From NCBI GenBank assembly GCA_016199675.1, contig JACQGE010000045.1, forward strand, positions 1 through 38,032: a stretch of 38,032 bases of DNA. The letters are read 5' to 3'. The notes below the pieces were generated by a model, which made no database searches, had not been told where the DNA came from, and worked only from the letters and a program-made list of their open reading frames with translations. A program made the position numbers and the translations under genes. Source of the stretch: Acidobacteriota bacterium (GTDB lineage Bacteria > Acidobacteriota > Terriglobia > 2-12-FULL-54-10). Positions 1-8,950 of the stretch are shown here, in pieces. How positions within the stretch are numbered: position 1 is the first letter of the stretch; every line of letters starts with the position of its first letter.

Positions 1-38
1 CTATACACCATCCATAAAAATGGTCTAAGAGGAATCCC

Positions 39-1604
39 TTATTTTTTCGAAGACAGCAGCCTGGACTTGATTTCTTTGTGAAGAGCTATGATCTCCCCTA
101 AGAAAGATTCCTCTGGCGCGTGATGGGGGGCGGCTGGCACGGCCACTTGCACAATTCCGCTGCCGACCGGTCGCCAGCGCTCGCGGAAAATGGGCGAAGC
201 AGTTTCCGTGAAAATATCCAGGGCAGGCACGCCGAGGGCTGCGGCAATGTGCTGGCCAGCGGAATCGTAACCGATATACTCATCGCTGGCGCCCACCAGC
301 GCGCTCCAAGCCCCGATGCCTCCCTCCCAGACAACCATCTGGCAATTTCGTGGCATCGGAGGACAATCATTCCGGTTGAAAACTGGCGCCCGGAGTTCGA
401 CCACCTCATACCCACCGGCTTTTACCTTCTCGACCAAGCGGTTGGCGCGTTCGATTTCTTCCTCGCCAAATCCTTTGTCCAGCAGCACAGAGGAGCCTTC
501 CTGGAGGAGGTGGGAAATCAAGCGCTCTTCAAAAAAATCCGACAGCCGTTTTTGGGGATTTCCGCCCACCCCAAAGCTCACCGCAATCAGAAATTCCGAG
601 CCGTTCTCGCGCAGCCGGTGACAAAGTGCCTGCGTCGCTTCCCGGTCTTTTTGGCGCAGATGGATTGTAGGAAGAATCTGGTCTTGCCCCCCGAAGGTTT
701 CATTGAGCCACCGAAGCGTGATTTGGCTTAAAGGCCCCTGCCCCGGCTCACCAAAGCGACGGCTTTCAAAGAAAAAATATCTGGTTTCGTCCTGCAAGAC
801 AGGCAGCAGGCCCAACTGGAGGAGCCGCGAATCCGGGTCAATCAGCAAATATTCTTCGGGACGCAGCCCTCCGGTTTCTTTCTCTACAATCTTCACCAGC
901 GGAAGCCAGTTCCGCAGGCGGTCGAGCAATGTTCCCTCGGTTTGATAACGTACTTCCCGGATTCGCAGGCTCTGGTCGTCGCCAAATAGTTCGTGCAGCT
1001 TGGAGGACCCCAGGAACACCCGCTCTGCCTGCGGGAATGTCCGCCGGGCCTTTTCCAGCACAACGCTGCTGATCGCTACATCTGCGCCCAAAGTAACCCT
1101 CGAAAGGACAAGAATCTTACGAACCTTTTGCTGCGCTTCCCGATCTCGCAGCGGCTTCTGCTGGCGCAGTCGCGCTTTGCGCTCCAAAAGGTCCTGCTCG
1201 GTCTGTATCCCAAACCGCCGCAGGCCGTCGTTGAGATCGGCGGAGGCGGGCAATTGACGGCAGTAGTGAATCATTTGCGCAAACGCCCGGTCATAGAGCG
1301 AGCAGGATTGTGGATCGAAAGAGTCGCTGAGGGTTTCCACGAGCAGCGGAAAAGTCGCCTGCTGGCCGGGTTGCGACAAACAGGGTTCTTCCAGCGTGGC
1401 AATTTCCGCGAGCAGCGTGATGGCGTCGGGCAGGTATTCTCCGTAGTTCTGATAATGATTTAGAAAGGAAGAGACGGCTTCGGTGGCCAACTGCTCCGTT
1501 GCTTCCGTGCAGAGTGCGCCTCGCGCCCGGAGCGCGCGAAATTGCGCCAGCCGGTCTGCCATTTCCTGTTGGATGGCGGCCTGGCCGCCTGCCCACCGGT
1601 TCAT
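39..1604 (-). CDS. Glycosyltransferase family 9-like protein (heptosyltransferase-like)
   Basis: The protein has 521 residues. Its C-terminal half resembles the GT-B fold of ADP-heptose:LPS heptosyltransferases. It has an ISVSFGVGG-like phosphate-binding start to the second Rossmann half (around residue 340) and a YIGYDSAGQHIAAALGVP segment (around 450), which matches the family's conserved 'D(S/T)G..H.AAALG.P' donor-site motif. The first ~150 residues are helical and match nothing I recognise, so the protein is longer than a standard 330-350 residue heptosyltransferase. Its ATG overlaps the TGA of the upstream cca gene as ATGA (1601-1604), so the two are probably translationally coupled. The role is inferred: sugar transfer onto a cell-envelope glycan or lipid. 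The acceptor and donor cannot be read from sequence. Family-level confidence is moderate. Confidence 0.55.
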   Translation of the reverse strand: MNRWAGGQAAIQQEMADRLAQFRALRARGALCTEATEQLATEAVSSFLNHYQNYGEYLPDAITLLAEIATLEEPCLSQPGQQATFPLLVETLSDSFDPQSCSLYDRAFAQMIHYCRQLPASADLNDGLRRFGIQTEQDLLERKARLRQQKPLRDREAQQKVRKILVLSRVTLGADVAISSVVLEKARRTFPQAERVFLGSSKLHELFGDDQSLRIREVRYQTEGTLLDRLRNWLPLVKIVEKETGGLRPEEYLLIDPDSRLLQLGLLPVLQDETRYFFFESRRFGEPGQGPLSQITLRWLNETFGGQDQILPTIHLRQKDREATQALCHRLRENGSEFLIAVSFGVGGNPQKRLSDFFEERLISHLLQEGSSVLLDKGFGEEEIERANRLVEKVKAGGYEVVELRAPVFNRNDCPPMPRNCQMVVWEGGIGAWSALVGASDEYIGYDSAGQHIAAALGVPALDIFTETASPIFRERWRPVGSGIVQVAVPAAPHHAPEESFLGEIIALHKEIKSRLLSSKK

Positions 1605-2944
1605 GATGGAAAATGTTCCTGTACGAATTTCATTGCTTCGTCGCGCGAGGAAATTTCTCCTTCGAGCTGGGCATCCTCGACGGCTTGCAAAATTTCCTTA
1701 AAGCGCGACCCGGGAGGGTAGCCCATCTGAATTAGGTCATCTCCGGTCATCAAGCGCGGGGGCCGGATTTCTTCCTCCGTCAGCGCCGCCAGCCTGGAGC
1801 GCACAAATTCGTAGTTCTCCAGATTGCGGTGGCTGGAGAGGCAATCCAGGCGGTGCAACTCCAGGTGCTCCTCAAATTTCGGCAGGCGCAGAAAACGCTT
1901 CAGGGTGCTTTCCCGCATTTTGGATACATCCCGAAACCGGAGATGGTGTTCCACAAGCGAAACCACCTGCGCCGCCTCCCCCTGAGAAAGCCGAAGGTGG
2001 CGGCAAATTTCTTCCGCCATCCGCATTCCGACGGGCACGTGATTATCGAAGCGGATGCGGTCGGGAGCCACGCGAAACGTCGGGGGCTTGCCCACGTCGT
2101 GCAGCAGCACACCCAGAGCCAGCGTGGGAGAGCACTTGCTGGGCAGCGCTTCGAGCATCAGCATCGTATGAATCCACACATCTCCTTCGGGATGGTACTG
2201 CGGCGGTTGCTCCACTCCCTTCATCGCCGCGATCTCCGGCAGGATTTTATCGAGTAGTCCCGCCGCGTCGAGTAGCTCAAAGCCCCGACGGGCATGGCCG
2301 CTGGTCAGGATGCGGAGTAATTCGTCCCTCACCCGCTCGGCGCTGACGCTCACGATTTTTGCGCTCAGGCGGTGGATGGCTGCAAAGGTTTCCGCATCGA
2401 TCTCATAGTCTAGCCATGCGGCGAAGCGGACGGCACGCAGCATCCGCAGGCGATCTTCCTCAAAACGGCGTTCGGAATTCCCGATGGCGCGGATTATGCG
2501 CCGCTTCAGATCCTTTTGTCCTTCGACGAAATCCAGCACCTCGCCGGTTGCCGGGTCGAGCAAAAGCCCGTTCACGGTAAAGTCTCGCCGCAGTACGTCT
2601 TCACGGGGGTCGTTGCTGAAGGAGACTTCGATGGGACGGCGGCCATCGGTATAAAGACCATCGTTGCGGAAGGTGGCGACTTCGATGGGATGACCGTCTT
2701 CCAGCACAATCACAACGCCAAACTGCGCCCCGACGGCGAGCGAACGGGGAAACAGTTCCTGAACCTGAGGAGGTGTTGCATCCGTGGCCACGTCGTAGTC
2801 TTTGGGTTCTGTGCCTCTTAACAGGTCCCGCACGCACCCGCCTACGAAGTAGGCTTGGAAGCCTTGCTCGCGCAATGTGCGCGCTACACGCTCAGCGGCC
2901 TGGCGGGCGTTGAGCTTTTGTTCAGTTGGCTTGGAGGCTTTCAT
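1601..2944 (-). CDS. cca: CCA tRNA nucleotidyltransferase / poly(A) polymerase family protein with HD domain
   Basis: The protein has 447 residues and is a class II nucleotidyltransferase. The head contains FVGGCVRDLLRG (residues 33-44) followed by DYDVATDA (49-56), whose acidic residues hold the catalytic metals. RRDFTVNGLL and RFEEDRLRMLRAVRFA are the base- and ATP-selecting neck motifs. An HD phosphohydrolase domain follows (WIHTMLMLEAL, then LLHDVGKPPTF). It probably adds or repairs the 3' CCA of tRNAs. Some bacteria split C- and A-adding between two paralogs, and that cannot be settled here. The open frame runs upstream to 3190, but the start at 2944 begins family-like sequence and its ATG overlaps the dinB TGA as ATGA. 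The tRNA-Pro at 37927 has no encoded CCA, so this activity is needed. Confidence 0.88.
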   Translation of the reverse strand: MKASKPTEQKLNARQAAERVARTLREQGFQAYFVGGCVRDLLRGTEPKDYDVATDATPPQVQELFPRSLAVGAQFGVVIVLEDGHPIEVATFRNDGLYTDGRRPIEVSFSNDPREDVLRRDFTVNGLLLDPATGEVLDFVEGQKDLKRRIIRAIGNSERRFEEDRLRMLRAVRFAAWLDYEIDAETFAAIHRLSAKIVSVSAERVRDELLRILTSGHARRGFELLDAAGLLDKILPEIAAMKGVEQPPQYHPEGDVWIHTMLMLEALPSKCSPTLALGVLLHDVGKPPTFRVAPDRIRFDNHVPVGMRMAEEICRHLRLSQGEAAQVVSLVEHHLRFRDVSKMRESTLKRFLRLPKFEEHLELHRLDCLSSHRNLENYEFVRSRLAALTEEEIRPPRLMTGDDLIQMGYPPGSRFKEILQAVEDAQLEGEISSRDEAMKFVQEHFPS

Positions 2945-4188
2945 GAGGATCGTTGGATCCCCTTCCCTGTCTGTTTTGCGTTTGCGGGCTTTTCCCTTTT
3001 GACTGGGGGCAGCGTGGTGGCCAACTGGACGCTGGAAAACCCAAAGCGCTCTCGCAGGCGATCCGTTGCCGCCAGCACGCGCCGCCATTTCTCTTCCGCT
3101 GCCGCCGTCCAAAGATTGGTCTGCCCTGCCTGATGATCCAATCCGCTGGCCTGGACGCCCAGCAAACGCACTTTCTGGCGGCAGTCCCAATTCTGCTCCA
3201 GAAGGCGGCGGGCCGCGCTAAGAATCACTCCATCACGGTTAGTGGATTCCGCCAGGGTTTCTGCGCGAGTGATCGTCCTAAAATTTGCGTATCGCAATTT
3301 GAGGGTGATGGTTCGGGCAAATAGGTCTTCTTCCCGAAGCCGGGCGGCGACGCGTTGGGACAGGTCCGCCAAAAAAACGTCCAGCGCCGTGGGGTCCAGG
3401 ATATCCTGCTCAAACGTTTCCTCGTGGCTGATGCTTTTAGTGGGATCATCCAAATTCCAGGTCTCGCCATGGAGCGATTCCTCCCAATCTTCCACCCCTT
3501 TGGCCAGGGCATAAAGAGCACGGCCATGCTGGCCCAGCTTGGACTCTAAAATATCCAGGCCAAGGGTGGCGAGTTCTCCTATCTTCAGAACGCCCAAATC
3601 TCGCAGATGCTTCTGGGTGACCAGGCCGACGCCAGGAATTTTTTCAACCGGCAGGGGAGAGAGAAAGGCTGCTTCCCTCCCCGCCATGACCCACAGGATG
3701 CCATTCGGTTTGGCCTGGTCCGAGGCGATCTTGGCAATGACGCGAGAACGGGCAATTCCTATCGAGCAAGGTAAATTGACTCTTCGGGCAATTTCTTCAT
3801 GCAGTAAGTGCGCTGCCCGAAAGGGAGTGCCGAACAGGCGCTCGGTGCCGGTCAAGTTCAGATAGGCCTCATCTACGGAGACCATTTCTACTTGGGGCGA
3901 GAATTCCTGGAAAATTCCCCGAATTTGCTCCGAGGCGGTCTGGTACCGCTCGCGGTGTGGCCGGACAAATATTGCATGCGGGCAAAGGCGCGCAGCCTGG
4001 GTGAGCGACATGGCGGAGTGGACCCCGTATTTTCGGGCTTCGTAGGAGGCGGCAGCCACAACCCCTCGCTGATTCGGGTTTCCGCCCACGATTACCGGTT
4101 TTCCGCGGAGGTTGGGATCATATAACTGCTCCACCGAAACGAAAAAGGCGTCCATGTCGATGTGTAAAACAACTGGATTCATCGGCAT
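2941..4188 (-). CDS. dinB: DNA polymerase IV (Y-family translesion polymerase)
   Basis: The protein has 415 residues and is a full-length Y-family polymerase. Catalytic carboxylates are visible in HIDMDAFF (D11, D13) and SVDEAYLN (D106, E107). The PGVGLVTQKHLRDLG segment is the helix-hairpin-helix thumb, and the little-finger domain follows. A QTNLW segment near residue 370 resembles the beta-clamp-binding peptide of bacterial polymerases. The enzyme bypasses damaged template bases and synthesises short error-prone patches. It is the first gene of a coupled set (dinB-cca-GT9-like), with its TGA inside ATGA at 2941-2944. The second Met (MNPVV, 4182) is an equally possible start because both lie within nine bases. 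Upstream is a copy of the dispersed repeat (4226-4308). I saw no clear LexA box. Confidence 0.93.
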   Translation of the reverse strand: MPMNPVVLHIDMDAFFVSVEQLYDPNLRGKPVIVGGNPNQRGVVAAASYEARKYGVHSAMSLTQAARLCPHAIFVRPHRERYQTASEQIRGIFQEFSPQVEMVSVDEAYLNLTGTERLFGTPFRAAHLLHEEIARRVNLPCSIGIARSRVIAKIASDQAKPNGILWVMAGREAAFLSPLPVEKIPGVGLVTQKHLRDLGVLKIGELATLGLDILESKLGQHGRALYALAKGVEDWEESLHGETWNLDDPTKSISHEETFEQDILDPTALDVFLADLSQRVAARLREEDLFARTITLKLRYANFRTITRAETLAESTNRDGVILSAARRLLEQNWDCRQKVRLLGVQASGLDHQAGQTNLWTAAAEEKWRRVLAATDRLRERFGFSSVQLATTLPPVKREKPANAKQTGKGIQRSS

Positions 4189-4225
4189 TATGCTTTCTTA
4201 TGTTTCCCAAAGCTACGATCTAAGT

Positions 4226-4308
4226 GCAGATCCCTTGCCGGATGATAGCCTCCGAGATTGGGAAGCCAAACGCTGCATTGTGGTTTACACCAATGTGAAA
4301 ATGCCTAG
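4226..4308. repeat. Dispersed intergenic repeat, copy A
   Basis: This 83-bp stretch between dinB and prmC shares ordered blocks with 33959-34025: GCAGATCCCT, then GGATGAYAGCCTCCGAGA, then TACACC-AATRTGAAAATGC and CTAG. Copy A has about 26 extra bases between the second and third blocks. The reverse strand of the first half resembles the 'TGTCATCC...GGGATCTGC' intergenic repeats that I recall from Acidobacteriota and other MAGs. It fills most of the gap upstream of dinB. Confidence 0.6.
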
Positions 4309-4314
4309 CCGCCG

Positions 4315-5187
4315 TCATCCCCACCGCGCTGTAACAACCCGGACAACCCCAGCCAAGTCTGGCCACCAGCGGACTTCCTCCCATTCCGAGGAGGGGAGCA
4401 AACTGTTGACCTTCTCTTGCGAATCATAGCCCAATTCCAGCACCAAAAAACCTCCCGGAGATAAGGCCTGCGCCGCCTGAGGAATCAGCCGGGCGTACAC
4501 CTCGCCGCCGGATTCGCCTGCAAACACGGCCTCGGCAGGCTCAAAATTCCGAACTTCCGGCATCACGTTCCGCCGATCCTGCTGGGCGACGTATGGGGGG
4601 TTGGACACCACGATTTCGAGCGGCGGAAGTTTTTTCCCGGAGCAAGGAGCCAATAAATCGGAAAGCAGGAATTCAATGCGCTGCTCCACGCCCAGGCGCT
4701 GGGCATTGGTTCGCGCCGTTTCCAAGGCTGCGGAAGACCGGTCGAGGGCAAAAATCTTCGCGTAAGGCAACTCCCTCGCCAGGGCCATGGCGATACAGCC
4801 GGAGCCGCTGCCGACATCAGCAATGTTGCACTTCGCACTTTCCAGAAAATGCAGGCGGACCAGTTCCAGAGTGGCTTCCACGACCAGTTCCGTTTCGGGG
4901 CGGGGGATCAGGACAGAGGAGTTCACCAGAAAGTCCAGTCCCCAAAATTCCTGGTGGCCGGTGATGTACTGCGTGGGTTTGCCGGCAAGCCGCTCATTCA
5001 GGTAACGGCCGTAGTGAATCCACTCCACTTCGCTCAATTCCCGCTCCGGGTGGGCGTAGAGATATGCCCGGTCGCAGCGTGCCGCGTGCATCAACAGCAC
5101 TTCGGCGGTGAGGCGCGAGGAAGGCACCCCGGCCTTCTCCAATACCTCAACTCCCTGTTTCAGGGCGTTTTTCAGATGCACAACCAT
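4315..5187 (-). CDS. prmC: Peptide chain release factor N5-glutamine methyltransferase
   Basis: The protein has 290 residues. It has an N-terminal helical domain with LTAEVLLMHA and PTQYITGHQEFWGL, then IPRPETELVVE (residues 94-104). The SAM-binding loop DVGSGSGCIA is at 124-133 and the catalytic VSNPPYV at 194-200, where NPPY holds the substrate glutamine amide. The enzyme methylates the Gln of the GGQ motif in RF1 and RF2, which speeds peptide release. On start choice: AGAGGAG lies directly against the ATG at 5187 with no spacing, but six bases before an in-frame GTG at 5181 (third codon). GTG at 5181 is therefore a credible true start, giving a protein two residues shorter. It lies 41 bp downstream of rnr on the same strand. 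The usual partner prfA is not in the window. Confidence 0.93.
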   Translation of the reverse strand: MVVHLKNALKQGVEVLEKAGVPSSRLTAEVLLMHAARCDRAYLYAHPERELSEVEWIHYGRYLNERLAGKPTQYITGHQEFWGLDFLVNSSVLIPRPETELVVEATLELVRLHFLESAKCNIADVGSGSGCIAMALARELPYAKIFALDRSSAALETARTNAQRLGVEQRIEFLLSDLLAPCSGKKLPPLEIVVSNPPYVAQQDRRNVMPEVRNFEPAEAVFAGESGGEVYARLIPQAAQALSPGGFLVLELGYDSQEKVNSLLPSSEWEEVRWWPDLAGVVRVVTARWG

Positions 5188-5228
5188 CTCCTCTATAGAA
5201 TAAACCCTGGAAAGAGCAGATCATTTTT

Positions 5229-7511
5229 TCACAGGTGTTTATTGGCAACGACGGAGAAGTGCATTTTCTCACCGGGCCTCCCGACACGATCCAGACGCAC
5301 GCGCAGCCGATCCCCGATTTGGAATCGCCGCCGGGTGCGTTCCCCGACCCACTGCCGCTCCTGCTCTCGATAAACATAGCGTTGGTCCGTCAAGGTCTCC
5401 ATCAGCACCAGTCCCTCGACAAAAAGGTCTGTCAGCTCCACGAAGAACCCCGATTTGGTTACGCTAATAATCAGGGCGTCGAACTCCTCACCGAGCTTGT
5501 CGCGCATGAAGCGGGTCTTTTTCCATTCGACCAACTCGCGTTCGGCGTCATCGGCCCGTCGTTCCGCCTCGGAAGATTCCAGGGCAATTTCCTTTAATTC
5601 CGTTGGGCTGATGGGGTCCGGCGGGAGGGCGCGATGACGGGCTACCCACTGGCGCGCCGCACGGAGCGTGTATCCGTTTTTGCCAGCCCAATCTGTCGTG
5701 CTGGTCAGTACGGCCCGCAGGATGCGGTGGACAATCAAGTCCGGGTAGCGGCGGATGGGAGAGGTGAAATGAGTGTAGCAGGGAGTGGCCAGGGCAAAAT
5801 GGCCCTCGTTTTGCTCTGCATAGCGCGCCTGCTGGAGAGATCGGAGCATCAGGTAGGACAGAATTCGTTCCTCCGGCTTCCCTGCAATCCTGTCGGTCAG
5901 TTGCTGATAGTGCCGCGGAGTTACCTTCAGGTCGCCGGCGGGAAGTTCGACCATGGGCCTCTGCCTGCCGCGTCGTTCCCGCCCCAGCGAAAATCGTTTC
6001 ATCGGGAGCGGCCCCACACCGAGGCTATACCCGAAAGCGGCAGCGATTTCCTCAAATTCCACCACTTTGGCCGGGTCCGGTTTTTCATGGATGCGGTAAA
6101 GAGTGGCTATGCCGAGTTGATCCAGATAAGAAGCCACGGCTTCATTGGCCGCCAGCATAAATTCTTCGATAATGCGATGGGCGATATTTCTTTCCGAGGG
6201 CACGATTCCGATCATCACCCCAAACTCATCGAATTCAATGACCGGCTCCGGCAGATCAAAATCAATCGCGCCCAGCCGCCGCCGCTTTTTGTTGAGAGCC
6301 AGGGCCAAGTCGCGCATTTGCTCAAAGTGTGGGGCCAAAACCGCGTAGCGGCTTCGCATCCTCGGGTCGTTTTCCAACACGGCGTTTACCCCCGTATAGG
6401 TCATGCGCTCCGCGCTGCGGATGACTCCTTCGCAAAATTCGGCATCCAGGATTTCTCCCTGGCGGTCAATTTCCATCAGGACAGAAAGGACCAGGCGGTC
6501 TTCCTTTGGTTTTAGGGAACAGATGCCGCTCGAAAGTTCCGGTGGCAACATCGGGATGGCGCGGTCGGGGAAGTAGACCGAGGTTCCCCGAAGCCGCGCT
6601 TCCCGGTCCAGGGGGGTCTCCGAATGCACATATGCGGCCACGTCCGCGATATGGACCTGAAGCTGGAAATGCCCATTCGGCAGAGGGACCACAGCCACAG
6701 CATCGTCAAAATCCCGAGCCGTTTCCCCGTCAATGGTTACAATCGGCAGATGACGGAAATCGCGCCTGCCCCGGATCGCCTCTGCCGGAACTATGGGGGG
6801 GACTTGCTGAGACTCCCACAGGACATCGGGAGGAAATTCGAAGGGCAAATGATGCTTGCGGATAATAATCTCCACATCCACGCCGAAATCGCTCGGTTGA
6901 CCCAATACTTCTAGTACTTTACCCATCGCGTCTTGGGTGGCTGTCGGGAAGCGAAGAATTTCAAGGTTTACGATCATTCCTTCCAAACTACGCCCCGGCG
7001 GGTGCGGGACTTTTGCATTTCCAGGCGTCTCAGAGGGCAACTCTTTCCCCTTGGGGATTACAATGCGGTGGGGAATTCTCTGCTCATAGGGTACGACGTA
7101 ATTGAAGGGAGTGCCGTAGTGAAACTCCCCGACGATGGTTTCATGAGCGCGCTCCAGCACCTTCTGGATGCGGCCTTCGGCCCGGCCATTCCGCCGAATA
7201 CGGAGATCACTAACCTGAACCCGATCCCCGTGAATGGCGCTGCCCATTCCTTCCGCGCCAATAAAGATGTCACCTTGGACATTCGGCAAAGGTTCGTCCG
7301 GGATAACAAATCCGTATCCATCCCGGTGGCAAACTAAGCGGCCTAGAACCTTATTGCTGCGGTTCGGAGACCGACGAATCGGTTGGGGGCGTTTATTGGG
7401 AGATCGAGGGCGCACCAGAGTATCTACAGACGGATCTGCCTTCCCGGTTGTCAGTGTAACAAATTCTCCTTTGTTGGTGGTTGGCGGATTGACCCGCTCC
7501 CCAAACTCCAC
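5229..7511 (-). CDS. rnr: Ribonuclease R (3'-5' exoribonuclease, RNB family)
   Basis: The protein has 760 residues, close to the usual RNase R size. An OB/cold-shock segment (GRLVCHRDGYGFVIPDEP, around 57-74) precedes the catalytic RNB domain. That domain has TIDGETARDFDDAV with D261, D267, D269 and D270 as metal ligands. FTSPIRRYPDLIVHR is the conserved downstream RNB motif, and an S1 RNA-binding domain ends the protein (about 675-757). The enzyme degrades structured RNA and takes part in rRNA and tRNA quality control. The first codon is GTG with poor spacing to any Shine-Dalgarno. The first ~50 residues are basic and low in complexity, so the true start may be inside them. It is transcribed divergently from the MFS gene, and prmC follows 41 bp downstream. 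Confidence 0.92.
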   Translation of the reverse strand: MEFGERVNPPTTNKGEFVTLTTGKADPSVDTLVRPRSPNKRPQPIRRSPNRSNKVLGRLVCHRDGYGFVIPDEPLPNVQGDIFIGAEGMGSAIHGDRVQVSDLRIRRNGRAEGRIQKVLERAHETIVGEFHYGTPFNYVVPYEQRIPHRIVIPKGKELPSETPGNAKVPHPPGRSLEGMIVNLEILRFPTATQDAMGKVLEVLGQPSDFGVDVEIIIRKHHLPFEFPPDVLWESQQVPPIVPAEAIRGRRDFRHLPIVTIDGETARDFDDAVAVVPLPNGHFQLQVHIADVAAYVHSETPLDREARLRGTSVYFPDRAIPMLPPELSSGICSLKPKEDRLVLSVLMEIDRQGEILDAEFCEGVIRSAERMTYTGVNAVLENDPRMRSRYAVLAPHFEQMRDLALALNKKRRRLGAIDFDLPEPVIEFDEFGVMIGIVPSERNIAHRIIEEFMLAANEAVASYLDQLGIATLYRIHEKPDPAKVVEFEEIAAAFGYSLGVGPLPMKRFSLGRERRGRQRPMVELPAGDLKVTPRHYQQLTDRIAGKPEERILSYLMLRSLQQARYAEQNEGHFALATPCYTHFTSPIRRYPDLIVHRILRAVLTSTTDWAGKNGYTLRAARQWVARHRALPPDPISPTELKEIALESSEAERRADDAERELVEWKKTRFMRDKLGEEFDALIISVTKSGFFVELTDLFVEGLVLMETLTDQRYVYREQERQWVGERTRRRFQIGDRLRVRLDRVGRPGEKMHFSVVANKHL

Positions 7512-7685
7512 CCCTTTAGTAAAAAATTCTTTTCAAAGCGAGATGATACTTGCCGTAGGGCCAGGGCAGTGATAAAGTGTCGCATGTTCCAAGAAGGTTC
7601 CCGGCCTGGCGAGAAGAACGTCTCCGGGCCTTATAAATCAAGCAATGGTTTACCGGATTCGTCAAATTAAAACCGGAGAGTCCCC

Positions 7686-8921
7686 ATGACGACTATGAAT
7701 CGTTGGTTCGCAGTTCTCGGCGGAGTGCTGATGAATCTCTCCCTGGGAGCCCTGTATGGATGGAGTTTGTTTGTGCCGGCGCTGCAGCAGGACCTCAGCA
7801 TCTCGCGCGAACAAGCTTCCAATATTTTCTCAATTGCCGTAGCTGTCTTCGCCCTCTGCTTCCTCATCGGAGGGCGACTGCAAGACAAGAAGGGACCCTA
7901 TATCGTTTCTTTGATCGGAAGCATATTGTTCGGGTTGGGGTTCCTCCTCACCAGCCGCGCCACGAGTTTAATGGGAATGTACTTGGCATTCGGACTGGTG
8001 GTCGGGATAGGCTCCGGCTTTGGATATGTAACACCGATTGGGGTAGCAACGAAATGGTTCCCGGACCGGCGCGGGTTAGTGGTCGGCATTAGCGTAGGAG
8101 CTTTCGGAGCCGGGTCCGCCATCTTGGGCCCGTTGGTGCCGGGCTTGATTACGGATTTTGGCTGGCGAGCCGTCATGTTGTGGCTGGGCATCTTCTACTT
8201 TGTCGCCACCATGATTGGCGCGCAATTTCTGAAGAACCCTCCGCCGGGATGGACTCCTCCGGGTTGGAAACCATCGGCTACCTCTCCCAGCCGGGCGACC
8301 GGCGTGGACTATGCTCCGTCGGAAATCCTGGGAACCTCGCAATTCTGGAGGCTCCTGATCGCCTACGCTCTTGGGACCAGCGCCGGGCTGATGGTGATTA
8401 GTCAGTTGCTGCCCTATGCTCGGCAGGCCATGCCAGAACTCGGCGCCGTGATCGCAGGGACGGCGATCACGATTGGGGCTATCGGCAACGCCGCCGGTCG
8501 GATCTTCTCCGGCTGGCTTTCCGATTCCATTGGTCGGATCAAAACCCTTTCCTTGATGGTGCTCGTTTCAGCGCTCGCTTTGCCGCTCTTAGGGCGCAGC
8601 AACTCTCTTCTCCTGTTGTGGCCGCTTCTCTTCATTGTTTATTACTGCTACGGCACCCAACTTTCTCTGTATGCTTCGACCACCGCTGACTTTTTTGGAG
8701 CGAAGAATGTCGGCGCCAATTACGGTCTGGTCTTCCTGGCCTGGGGCGCCGCTGGAATTTTGGGACCGAAATTGGGCGGTCGTCTCTATGACCAACTCCA
8801 AAGTTACACCCGCGCCTTCGACATCTCGGCAGTTCTCTTGCTCATTGCCTTTGCCATTATTGTGACTTTGAAAGCTCCGCAAAAGAAGATGGCAGAGGCT
8901 CCGGCGGCGGCTCGCAGCTAA
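7686..8921 (+). CDS. MFS transporter, oxalate/formate antiporter (OFA)-like
   Basis: The protein has 411 residues and about 12 hydrophobic segments. Features typical of the OFA branch of the major facilitator superfamily are GALYGWSLFVPALQQDL in the first helix/loop, GGRLQDKKGPY between helices 2 and 3, GIGSGFGYVTPIGVATKWFPDRRGL around helices 4-5, and GWLSDSIGR at the start of the second half. It sits in the inner membrane and probably moves a small carboxylate, but the substrate is inferred from the family only. GGAGAG at 7674-7679 is a well-spaced ribosome site for the ATG at 7686. A weak promoter-like pair (TTGCCG, 17 bp, TAAAGT) lies at 7550-7578. The gene is a lone rightward unit, convergent with folK. 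Confidence 0.82.
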   Translation: MTTMNRWFAVLGGVLMNLSLGALYGWSLFVPALQQDLSISREQASNIFSIAVAVFALCFLIGGRLQDKKGPYIVSLIGSILFGLGFLLTSRATSLMGMYLAFGLVVGIGSGFGYVTPIGVATKWFPDRRGLVVGISVGAFGAGSAILGPLVPGLITDFGWRAVMLWLGIFYFVATMIGAQFLKNPPPGWTPPGWKPSATSPSRATGVDYAPSEILGTSQFWRLLIAYALGTSAGLMVISQLLPYARQAMPELGAVIAGTAITIGAIGNAAGRIFSGWLSDSIGRIKTLSLMVLVSALALPLLGRSNSLLLLWPLLFIVYYCYGTQLSLYASTTADFFGAKNVGANYGLVFLAWGAAGILGPKLGGRLYDQLQSYTRAFDISAVLLLIAFAIIVTLKAPQKKMAEAPAAARS

Positions 8922-8950
8922 ATGCGGCACTATTTTGCTTTGGAGGAAGC

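Noticed and set aside
2945-3190. N-terminal extension of the cca frame
   Set aside because: The extension overlaps dinB coding sequence and is not family-like. The ATGA overlap supports the start at 2944.
5634-6515. 293-codon open frame on the plus strand inside rnr
   Set aside because: It is antisense to the conserved RNB domain and its translation looks like random arginine/glycine-rich sequence.
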